Shown here: positions 42,590 through 50,355 of the stretch, one piece after another
Position numbering within the stretch: position 1 is the stretch's first letter
How the letters are laid out: the number at the start of each line of letters is the position of its first letter
NCBI GenBank assembly: GCA_015693905.1
Contig: CP065161.1
Span: 2,463,001 to 2,527,000, forward strand
Length of the DNA: 64,000 nt
Direction: 5' to 3'
Origin: Rhodobacterales bacterium HKCCA1288
Lineage (GTDB): Bacteria > Pseudomonadota > Alphaproteobacteria > Rhodobacterales > Rhodobacteraceae
Notes under the pieces: model-generated
Told to the model about the DNA's origin: nothing
Database searches by the model: none
What the model saw: the letters and a program-made list of their open reading frames with translations, nothing else
Translations under genes and position numbers: made by a program

Positions 42590-45500
42590 CTACTCTTGAG
42601 GGCGATCTGGAAAGTTAAAAAGTGTGTCAGAAACGCTAACTGTCGAAAAGAACCCTGGCGCGAATGGGTTGTGCCTGACTGGCGCTTCAAACTGCAAACG
42701 CACCGTTCCCGCCTCATGAGAGAAGGCAACTTCTGCCAGCCCAAGGGAAGGGTTAATCGTAGCTTCTCCCGCCTCTATCAAACGGAACCAAGACCATGGC
42801 CCAACAAAGGTCTCGTTGATCACGGCGCGCGACCGTGCGAACAAACGCAACGTCAAATCACTGTTCTGCAGCCCAGTAACGGGCCAAGTTTGCGCATCCC
42901 AAAAGAGCGGGCCATGCCTAAACTGATGCAGAGTGATACCTGAGGACAGGTTCAATTCACTGAGCGTGTTCGACATAAAACCCGTCCGAACCGAGAATTC
43001 CAGATATGGGTTCGCTTCGGTAAACATAGAGGCCGTGATTTCGGCAAAGCGTTCGAAGGCACGTTTCGCTTCGTCTGTCATATCTGCCTGCCCAGACAAC
43101 AGGAAAGATGGTCGTGGCTCAAAGCTGCCATCTTCCGCCTTGAACCGCGACAGATAAGTAGCATCAAAAACTGCGATCTTACCTTCAGGCGCAAACAGGT
43201 CGGCGAATTCCACAAGTGGGAAATCTGCATCACTGTTACGATTGAATGGGAACGTCATGGTCAAGGAAGCGCCATGGGGCGCCATGATTTGGCGCTGCCA
43301 TTGGGTATCTATATAATCATAGACAAATTCCATCGCGCGATCATCGAGCGTGACAGCAATACTGCGGCCGAAATTACGGATGATGTCCAATTCAGATCGA
43401 CTCACAAAGGCGTTCAACACGCCCAATGGGTTGGCGCTCTCGGCCGCTTGGAACTGTTCGAACAAGAATTGGCCTGTGCCATTGGGAGCCGTGCTTGCCT
43501 CTAAAAGCCACTGGTTCACATCACGGGCATATGTCAAAAACAGATCAAACTGGCTCTGTTGCTCAGGCTGTGCCGTAGCCGCATCAATATACTGACGGAA
43601 GGCTGTCCTGATGTTGCTCGCTGTCGCGGCCTCAGCATTGGCCGATGCAGGTGCAAGAACCGGCTGCGCGGGAGCTTCGTCGCCATCGGTGGGGGCATCC
43701 GCTGGTGCGTCAAGATAAATTCTGATGTCGGTATTTTCTGCCAGCGCTGCCGCCAAGCGATCCATCGGATTTTCAGAAGCATTGGTCAGGGATTGCATCA
43801 AAACCTGTGCATCGCCCCATCCTTCTGCGTCACGCAAACGTAGGGAGGAGAGAAACGCGCTCCAATGCGCGATATAATCAGCCGTGTAGTTTTGCGCGAC
43901 ACGGCGGACGATGGAGTTTTGGGTTGCATTATCTAGCGCACCAATAACTTCTTCATAGGTATTCAACATGGCCTCGAGATCGGGCATTTCACCTTGCTCG
44001 AAGAGATCGTCAAACCCACCGCGCGTATATCCGCGCGGAACAAGATAAACCAAAGGATCTTCGATAGGATCAAACACTTCAAAGAAGCGCGGCCCGATTT
44101 CCTGACGCAGATCAACCCGCTCCGCAAATTGGCTCTGGCGCATAAGCGATGCATAAAGCAGATCGGCCGTATCCAAATCAGACAAGGTCGCAGTGATCAC
44201 GGCGCGCAGTTGCTCGTTGCGCTCGGTAGGGGGTTGGTTGATCTCGAAGAGGTCCGTCAAGGTGGCGCGCAATTGCGCCTGAAATACACCAGACACTTCG
44301 CCCTGTTCAGCAAGCCCATCAGAGAAATACCTGATAAGATCGGCTGAATACCGCTGTTGATCGGAATAGAATTGGGCAGCAACAGACGCTAAGCGGATCA
44401 ACTGCACCCCATCCGCCAAAGCATTATAGGCGAATGTTTCTTTCTCAATGAAATCAACTAAAGTTGCCTGTAGCCCTTGGGTCAGTTCCTCTTGGTAAAG
44501 GCGTTCATAGGTTTTCTGCATCGACCATCTCGGCAAGAAAGGTCGATAATGTTGGCCATTTAGGGCCTCGTAATCCCGCAGGCCTGCGCGGATGGGTTGC
44601 AGCATCAAAATCCGCTGAACCAGAAAATCCCCATCCGTGGTCACGCTTCCTAGATCGCTGTAATATTGATCAAACGCGTCATTCATCTGTGCATTTACGA
44701 TCGCATAGCTGCGATAGTTTTCCCACATAGCCAGACCAAAGGCAGCGAGAAACGCGGCCAATCCAACAGACCACAGCGTAGCGGCAAGCCGCGATTGATA
44801 GAGTTTGCGCCGGTTGGGTTGCGCGATAAAACTTTCGCGGTGATAGGCGGCAGCCAACTGCCCTGCATTCTCGGTGGTGACGCTATCTGGTGCTGTTTCA
44901 CAATGCGCCATCAAAGGGGGCGCATCAAAAAACCTTTGCCCTGAAACTTGGCTGAGTGGATCAACCGCCGCCATGCTCGCGCGTGCGCCCACAAATGCGA
45001 TGCTTTGTAGGTTCAAAGGTGTGCGGCGCGGTGGCAAAGGTTGTGACAAGGTCGCCACACGATCAATCAACTGGGCCTTCAATAGCGCCAGTTGCAGCGG
45101 CGCATTTACAAGCGAGGCGCAAAAATCAGGCGATAATTGCTTTTGTAAAACCCGAAACTGCACCGCAGTCAGACTTTCCGTCAATTCGCGGAATAGCTTT
45201 TCGATCCGAACAGCAAGACTTGGCTCCTCTGCGCTGAGGAAGCCGCCAAATATCCGCCCGTCACCCATGTGCTCCGTAAGGATAGCAGCGCGCGCAATAT
45301 CGGGGATATGTTCAAGCCCAACCAAAGCGATGTGCACTGGCAGATCGACACCGAATTCATCCGCGGCCACATTCAAAATGCGATTAATATTCGAGACATT
45401 ACCCGTCTCTGCCGCAGCGGTTTGCATCAGCCCCGCAAGCTCATATTCAACAAACGCCCCGTTAACGGCTAGGCTTGGGCGGTTTTTCATTAGGCATCCC

Positions 45501-46003
45501 AAAACGATGCTGAGTAGATCAAATGACAACTCTGACCCTGGCGCGACTTCAATGCGATAAGCGATCCCTGTAGGGGATGTCCATGTCGTAAAGGTTAACC
45601 CTTTATGTGAAAGAGGATCCCCAAACTCCACATAGCCCAATTCGGCCATCGTAGTCGCCCGACTGTCCTTTTGCATAGCCAAGAACAGCACCCATGACAC
45701 ACTCATTGGATCACGATTGATGATCTTAGCTCTTGCGCGGGCTTGGCGGAATTGTCGCAACGCCGATGCACGCAACGCCCGCAATTCTGCTGCCATAGGA
45801 TCATGCACCCAGATGCGCTTGCGGAAAATGAAAATGAGCACCGCACCAAGGATCGTTAGGGTTACAACGACCCCCAGCCAGATCAACAAAGTCAGATCAA
45901 ACGTCCCACCAACCAAAAACCGATAGCCAAAATAGGCCAACTGCACGGTCATGATGGCCGCGAAAATGACAACCAATAGTTTTTGCCACACACCCTGCTT
46001 CAT
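42590..46003 (-). CDS. tssM: T6SS membrane-complex protein TssM (IcmF)
   Basis: A 1137-residue IcmF-family protein, the inner-membrane channel scaffold that binds TssL and TssJ. Two N-terminal membrane segments lie at about residues 8-28 and 37-60, and a third at about 405-425 (WSVGLAAFLAAFGLAMWENY), leaving a large periplasmic part to the C-terminus. The cytoplasmic domain between them normally has a Walker A motif. Here the matching place (about residues 104-118) reads VLFLAMQKDSRATT, so the P-loop Gly and Lys pattern is missing. The C-terminal region with FGPLFWDAQTWP-like RHGPLFWDAQTWPVTG matches the IcmF C-terminal domain. It overlaps tssL by 4 nt (ATGA). Confidence 0.93.
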   Translation of the reverse strand: MKQGVWQKLLVVIFAAIMTVQLAYFGYRFLVGGTFDLTLLIWLGVVVTLTILGAVLIFIFRKRIWVHDPMAAELRALRASALRQFRQARARAKIINRDPMSVSWVLFLAMQKDSRATTMAELGYVEFGDPLSHKGLTFTTWTSPTGIAYRIEVAPGSELSFDLLSIVLGCLMKNRPSLAVNGAFVEYELAGLMQTAAAETGNVSNINRILNVAADEFGVDLPVHIALVGLEHIPDIARAAILTEHMGDGRIFGGFLSAEEPSLAVRIEKLFRELTESLTAVQFRVLQKQLSPDFCASLVNAPLQLALLKAQLIDRVATLSQPLPPRRTPLNLQSIAFVGARASMAAVDPLSQVSGQRFFDAPPLMAHCETAPDSVTTENAGQLAAAYHRESFIAQPNRRKLYQSRLAATLWSVGLAAFLAAFGLAMWENYRSYAIVNAQMNDAFDQYYSDLGSVTTDGDFLVQRILMLQPIRAGLRDYEALNGQHYRPFLPRWSMQKTYERLYQEELTQGLQATLVDFIEKETFAYNALADGVQLIRLASVAAQFYSDQQRYSADLIRYFSDGLAEQGEVSGVFQAQLRATLTDLFEINQPPTERNEQLRAVITATLSDLDTADLLYASLMRQSQFAERVDLRQEIGPRFFEVFDPIEDPLVYLVPRGYTRGGFDDLFEQGEMPDLEAMLNTYEEVIGALDNATQNSIVRRVAQNYTADYIAHWSAFLSSLRLRDAEGWGDAQVLMQSLTNASENPMDRLAAALAENTDIRIYLDAPADAPTDGDEAPAQPVLAPASANAEAATASNIRTAFRQYIDAATAQPEQQSQFDLFLTYARDVNQWLLEASTAPNGTGQFLFEQFQAAESANPLGVLNAFVSRSELDIIRNFGRSIAVTLDDRAMEFVYDYIDTQWQRQIMAPHGASLTMTFPFNRNSDADFPLVEFADLFAPEGKIAVFDATYLSRFKAEDGSFEPRPSFLLSGQADMTDEAKRAFERFAEITASMFTEANPYLEFSVRTGFMSNTLSELNLSSGITLHQFRHGPLFWDAQTWPVTGLQNSDLTLRLFARSRAVINETFVGPWSWFRLIEAGEATINPSLGLAEVAFSHEAGTVRLQFEAPVRHNPFAPGFFSTVSVSDTLFNFPDRPQE

Positions 46004-46884
46004 GGTCGCGCTCGGGTCACAACTGTCCCGCTTTCACTGCTGTAGATATAATCAACCGCACTTTCAGATTGGGCGATTTCGCGCCGCTCGGAAAAGCTTT
46101 GATATGTAAGATGATCCATACGACTGCGTGCGCCCCAAACAACGAGAGCCACAGATAGAACTAATCCGACTGTTGCAGCGATTTTGCGACTTGCAGGCAC
46201 GATGCGTCTTGGTGGTTTAGTATCCTGGATTGGCCGCCCAATCGCTGCAGGCTTGTCGTGGCGAGGCACAAGATTTAACGCCGTCTCGATGCGGTTTAAC
46301 AATTGATCCCGCTCAGATTCATTGCCAGTGGTATATTTCCCACGATACCCAAGCTTCAGGAAAATATAGATGATCTCAAGAAACTCGGTGAGGGCTTTGG
46401 GTTGACGCAAGGCGCGCTCTGCCACGCTATAAAAACGATCACCCCCGTCACGAAACCCAAAGAGATCTGCCACAAGGCTGCGGTTTTCCCATCCGCGATC
46501 TTTGCTCCATGGGCTGAGCATCACAAACTCATCAATGACAATCGCAAAAAGGAGACACAGATTTTCCGCGACAGACGGAGGATAGTCTAAGTTAATTGCT
46601 CTATATTTCAGATCAATAATCGCGCGTGACATCTCCATACGCGTTGTGCCCAACTCACCGGCGGGGGACATCCGCACCATCACACCACAAAGCGCTAATA
46701 GATCGGCAGACACATTGATGAGACGGTTTCGTGAACCGTCAAAACCCCGAAGGGCACGATCAAGGTTTTGCAAATCAGCGGTCGAGACAGGCGAGAGTTG
46801 CGCCATTCCCATCACGGGCGGCCGCGCAACACGCGCGGCATTCTCTACCTCGTCCCCTGCTGTTTCGGAAAAAACATCCGTCAT
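46000..46884 (-). CDS. tssL: T6SS membrane-complex protein TssL (DotU/IcmH)
   Basis: A 294-residue DotU-family protein. The cytoplasmic helical domain (about residues 60-215) has LCLLFAIVIDEFVML and WENRSLVADLFGFRDGGDRFY, then EIIYIFLKLGYRGKY, the typical DotU pattern. One membrane helix near residue 240 (ATVGLVLSVALVVWG) is followed by a short periplasmic tail of about 45 residues with no peptidoglycan-binding domain, so wall anchoring must come from another protein. It pairs with TssM and the FHA protein. It overlaps tssM by 4 nt and starts 2 nt after tssK. Confidence 0.93.
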   Translation of the reverse strand: MTDVFSETAGDEVENAARVARPPVMGMAQLSPVSTADLQNLDRALRGFDGSRNRLINVSADLLALCGVMVRMSPAGELGTTRMEMSRAIIDLKYRAINLDYPPSVAENLCLLFAIVIDEFVMLSPWSKDRGWENRSLVADLFGFRDGGDRFYSVAERALRQPKALTEFLEIIYIFLKLGYRGKYTTGNESERDQLLNRIETALNLVPRHDKPAAIGRPIQDTKPPRRIVPASRKIAATVGLVLSVALVVWGARSRMDHLTYQSFSERREIAQSESAVDYIYSSESGTVVTRARP

Positions 46885-46886
46885 GA

Positions 46887-48206
46887 TTAACCTAACATAT
46901 AAAGGGTCGCGTCCACCGTGGCGATCCTGTCATCCACGTGCAGAGCAAGGGCCTCGCGCTTACTCAAGAACCGTTGCCATATCGGGCTGCTGGTGTTGAT
47001 TGAGAAGAATGCAGCATCGCTGCGTGAACGTAATTCAACAGGCGGCGCGGCCAAAGGTGTCAGATCAATGCCTGGCAAACCGCGCGACACCAGTTCTGGC
47101 ATGGCCGACAACCCCGCAAGTTTGCAGGCCAACGGGCCAACTTGCGCCAAGGCATTGGCCCCATCAGGCCCAGAAAGCGCGAGAATTGGGCGGCGCTGCT
47201 CTGCCAATACACGCGCGGGGATAACCAAGCGCAACAGTCTTCTGCTTTCGAAAAGCTCTGTGTTCCAAGGCAAAGACATAACGCTTGACGGCTTTTCGAG
47301 CGTTAGCTTGCGGTGCAAATCCGTCAGAACCGCATCAAAACAATCTTCCATTTTTTCTGGATCATAGAGCATGCTTTCGGGCGTTGCCCGTCCAAGAATA
47401 GCATCCAGTTCTACCGATAAGGTCGCAAACCCTTCATACAACGCGCGCGGCGAAATACGACCCGAATGCTTGGCATTTTGGAGGATCAAAAGCCAACGGT
47501 TCAAAACCTGCAACTCTAAACGCTCAGACAGAAGGCTTGCATCGCTGCGCACGCCCGTTTCACTGGTCACACGGCTTGCGGCATTTTCCGCACGCAATCG
47601 CGCGAGAGAAATAGTTTTCTCAAGCCGCTCAGCTAAAATCTTCGAGGCGCGCAGATCAATCGCCCGCGGCATGAAGGATCGGTCTAATACGACACGCCCC
47701 TCGCTGGTTTTCTCCAAAATTCGAGCGACTGGAATTGTCGCAAAGCCTGACAGATCAGAACTGCCAAGTTTCAGGCTTACCCCCACTTCGGCGAGTTCCG
47801 TTTCAACAGGCTCATTTTCGGGGTCGTTGATATCTCGCAACTCGCGGCGGGTCTTGATCATACGCGCAGTGTCGCCATCTTCACCAAATTGCGCAGCGCC
47901 CGTGATGGCCAATGGCACAGCAAGGTGAACCACTTCATCAACAAGGCCATCGGGTATATCCATGACCACTTCTTTGGCGAGGCGGAAAAACAGACGATCA
48001 GGCAAAATACCCGCCGCGTGGCGCACTGCAAATTTACCGACATCTAAAACATCGGTGTTCAGTTCCAGTTCACTGACGCCGAAATCGCCCGCATCCAAGG
48101 AAAGCTGGGCAACTTCGTTGACATAGCGCTGCAGGGAGATGTCAAAATGTTGAAAATGCTGAGGGGCGATGAACATGCCCTCTGACCATACAATCGCACC
48201 ACTCAT
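46887..48206 (-). CDS. tssK: T6SS baseplate subunit TssK
   Basis: A 439-residue TssK, the trimeric protein that links the baseplate to the TssL-TssM membrane complex. The start VWSEGMFIAPQHFQHFD is the family signature. Later segments (NRWLLILQNAKHSGRISPRALYE, and a C-terminal ISCTSPIW-like FFSINTSSPIWQRFL) fit as well. Length is typical (about 445). Its ATG overlaps the tssJ stop by 1 nt. Confidence 0.95.
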   Translation of the reverse strand: MSGAIVWSEGMFIAPQHFQHFDISLQRYVNEVAQLSLDAGDFGVSELELNTDVLDVGKFAVRHAAGILPDRLFFRLAKEVVMDIPDGLVDEVVHLAVPLAITGAAQFGEDGDTARMIKTRRELRDINDPENEPVETELAEVGVSLKLGSSDLSGFATIPVARILEKTSEGRVVLDRSFMPRAIDLRASKILAERLEKTISLARLRAENAASRVTSETGVRSDASLLSERLELQVLNRWLLILQNAKHSGRISPRALYEGFATLSVELDAILGRATPESMLYDPEKMEDCFDAVLTDLHRKLTLEKPSSVMSLPWNTELFESRRLLRLVIPARVLAEQRRPILALSGPDGANALAQVGPLACKLAGLSAMPELVSRGLPGIDLTPLAAPPVELRSRSDAAFFSINTSSPIWQRFLSKREALALHVDDRIATVDATLYMLG

Positions 48207-48754
48207 TACTCACCTCCCCCAAAGAGCTTGGAGAGGAAACCAAACCTTCTCCGTGGGCTTTCGGACTCTTCACCCGCATCGCTAGGATTACGGAACTGGA
48301 TTGAAATCCCTGACGATGTCACAGATACCGTCACACCATTATCAAGTCGTTCCGCGTCAATTGGAACAGCCGCGCGAAATTCTTGGGTGCTGTAATCAGC
48401 AAATTCCGCGAATGCGCCTAAATAGAACACATCAGGCTCTAGATCAAAAGCGACCAGACGGGTCTCCCCAGGATAGAGCGGAGACAAGCTTCGCTTGTCG
48501 AGAACCACACCTGCAAGGTCGGGTGAATTGTCGTTGAAGATATCCCAGAAACTCGCCGCTTCAAATTCCGTGCGTGAGCTGAGTTGATAAAGCCGCACAA
48601 CAATCGAGTTCGCGGAGTTGTTATACTGGTTCACATTAGGCCCAGCCTCAACACTCAGTGTTTTGTTCACGGGCATTGGATCTTCGGGAGGTGGCGCGCA
48701 GGCAATTAAAGCCAGACAGGCCGCTCCTAGGATGAATGGACGCACTGACATCAT
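48206..48754 (-). CDS. tssJ: T6SS outer-membrane lipoprotein TssJ
   Basis: A 182-residue lipoprotein with signal peptide and lipobox LIAC (Cys near residue 19). The mature part shows the TssJ transthyretin-like pattern: VNQYNNSANSIVVRLYQLSSRTEFEAASFWDIF is spread over residues 40-72, followed by LSPLYPGETRLVAF and LGAFAEFADY. It anchors the TssM periplasmic domain to the outer membrane. A C-terminal basic tail (SPRRRFGFLSKLFGGGE) beyond the core is unusual. It overlaps fha by 4 nt and tssK by 1 nt. Confidence 0.92.
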   Translation of the reverse strand: MMSVRPFILGAACLALIACAPPPEDPMPVNKTLSVEAGPNVNQYNNSANSIVVRLYQLSSRTEFEAASFWDIFNDNSPDLAGVVLDKRSLSPLYPGETRLVAFDLEPDVFYLGAFAEFADYSTQEFRAAVPIDAERLDNGVTVSVTSSGISIQFRNPSDAGEESESPRRRFGFLSKLFGGGE

Positions 48755-49620
48755 AGCTTGCGCATCTCCTCTGCGAAGAGTGCCATGAAGCTACGGCGAA
48801 ATTCTCCACTTGCCTTTTTGCGCGCAAATTGACGGGCATGGATGCGCCAATAGCGTTTTTCTCGGCTGACGAGGCGAGGAATGAATTCATCATAATCCTC
48901 CTTGAGAACTGATGGATCGAGTTCTTCAAGAAAACGCTCAATCGCCTTTTCCATCGCAGCGGATACTTTCTCGCGCTGTAAGGTATTATGAAGAGGGGCT
49001 TGATGGAGTTGCCTGTTGGCCTCGTATGCCGCCACATCCATCACTTCAACCGCTTCATCTCGCATAGGGGCCGATTGATCTTTTTCAGCTTCGGCCTCCT
49101 CGCGCATTTCGGGGCCTTCCGCGAAAGGATCGAACATCAAATCTTGTTCAAGATCGAGGTCTGAGCCCGTAAATCCTGTCTCAGGCTCTACCAAGGTTTC
49201 TTCGACATCTTGGTCAGGCAAAAGTGGATCATCACCTGCAATGTCAGTTTCGACATGGAATTTATGATATTGTTGGTTCACTGCTTCTTCTTCCATTTCT
49301 TTCTCCACAAGCCCAAACATAAGCTTGTAACCTGCGAAGCTGACGACATCCCCATCCTTAAGGGTTTGGGGATCTTGAGAAGGCAACTCACGACCATTCA
49401 AAATGGTGCCTGTTTCGCTATTACCCGTGATCGAGTAGCTGCCGGTTTCAATCCGTTGAATTATGATATGCGTAGGGGAGATTTTTTCTGACAGGTCAGG
49501 CAAGCAGATATCGCAAGCGAAATCTCGACCAATGGTGATCCCATCTGCATCAAGATAAAACTCACGTTTCGTCACCGTTTCGGTGGCAGGTATCTGCAAG
49601 AGCTGAACACTTAACGTCAT
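48751..49620 (-). CDS. tagH: T6SS FHA-domain protein (TagH/Fha)
   Basis: A 289-residue protein with an N-terminal FHA domain (about residues 10-100; GITIGRDFACDICLP, then ISPTHIIIQ and TILNGREL) that reads phosphothreonine. An acidic linker covers about 115-200 and a C-terminal helical TagH domain about 210-285 (VSAAMEKAIERFLEELDPSVL). In Agrobacterium, Fha binds TssL once PpkA phosphorylates it. No ppkA or pppA gene is in the window, so the phosphorylation partner must lie elsewhere or be absent. It overlaps both neighbours by 4 nt. Confidence 0.9.
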   Translation of the reverse strand: MTLSVQLLQIPATETVTKREFYLDADGITIGRDFACDICLPDLSEKISPTHIIIQRIETGSYSITGNSETGTILNGRELPSQDPQTLKDGDVVSFAGYKLMFGLVEKEMEEEAVNQQYHKFHVETDIAGDDPLLPDQDVEETLVEPETGFTGSDLDLEQDLMFDPFAEGPEMREEAEAEKDQSAPMRDEAVEVMDVAAYEANRQLHQAPLHNTLQREKVSAAMEKAIERFLEELDPSVLKEDYDEFIPRLVSREKRYWRIHARQFARKKASGEFRRSFMALFAEEMRKL

Positions 49621-50351
49621 TGGATTTCCCTCACGCAGCGTTCGATTTCATTATTAAAACGACCCAAGAACAGCGGGTTGGCGTCGATGTAGGATTGCGC
49701 AAAATGCACAGACATGTCCTGACGCCCAAAAGGAATTTTCTGAAATTGATCTTCGGACAGGCCACGGGCCTCCATGAAATGCGCAAAGATCAACTCATAT
49801 TCTAGGGCTACATCGATATCACCCACGATCAACATGTTCAAAAGCGACTCCGCATCACGTGGGCGCATCACAACATTATACCCATTGCGGTGAAGAAACT
49901 GCCATTTTGAGGTGGCGAATTTGGCACTGTATCTTGCGGACAATGCATCGCTGGGATCGTTTGGATCTACGTCTGAGGAGAGTAGCATATACCACGCCAA
50001 ATCCTCGGACACGACAGGCGCCGAAGGAACCGAATATTCAGCCCGCGTGCTGTTCGCTGACCCCACAAAAAAACCGTCATATTCTCCTGTCTGCGTGCCC
50101 AATTGCGCATCGGCCCAGACAGTCATGATCAGCTCATAGGGCACATTCATCGCGTCAAGGGCACATTGGATACGCTCAACCGCGATACCTGTCATCTGAT
50201 CCCCTTCAATCATTTGATAGGGTGGCAAATTTTGAGTGGCTAACCGCAACACAGGCCCAGTTTGGGCAATAGCTTGCACAGGAAAAATCAGTGCAGCCAT
50301 GCCAAACGCAGCCGCCCTTATCCTTTGCAACAAAACATATTGCCATTGCAT
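49617..50351 (-). CDS. Periplasmic solute-binding protein, family 3, inside the T6SS operon
   Basis: A 244-residue periplasmic binding protein of the SBP_bac_3 type. A signal peptide ends near residue 30 (FPVQAIAQ), and there is no lipobox. The domain begins LRLATQNLPPYQMIEGDQMTGIAVE, the classic amino-acid/polar-solute binding opening, then TGEYDGFFVGSANSTRAEYS and DIDVALEYELIFAHF. No permease or ATPase genes accompany it. Its start is 4 nt after ClpV and its end overlaps tagH by 4 nt, so it is translationally built into the secretion operon. A sensory role, presenting a ligand to the membrane complex, is more likely than uptake; this is inference. Confidence 0.85.
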   Translation of the reverse strand: MQWQYVLLQRIRAAAFGMAALIFPVQAIAQTGPVLRLATQNLPPYQMIEGDQMTGIAVERIQCALDAMNVPYELIMTVWADAQLGTQTGEYDGFFVGSANSTRAEYSVPSAPVVSEDLAWYMLLSSDVDPNDPSDALSARYSAKFATSKWQFLHRNGYNVVMRPRDAESLLNMLIVGDIDVALEYELIFAHFMEARGLSEDQFQKIPFGRQDMSVHFAQSYIDANPLFLGRFNNEIERCVREIQ

Positions 50352-50355
50352 TGCG

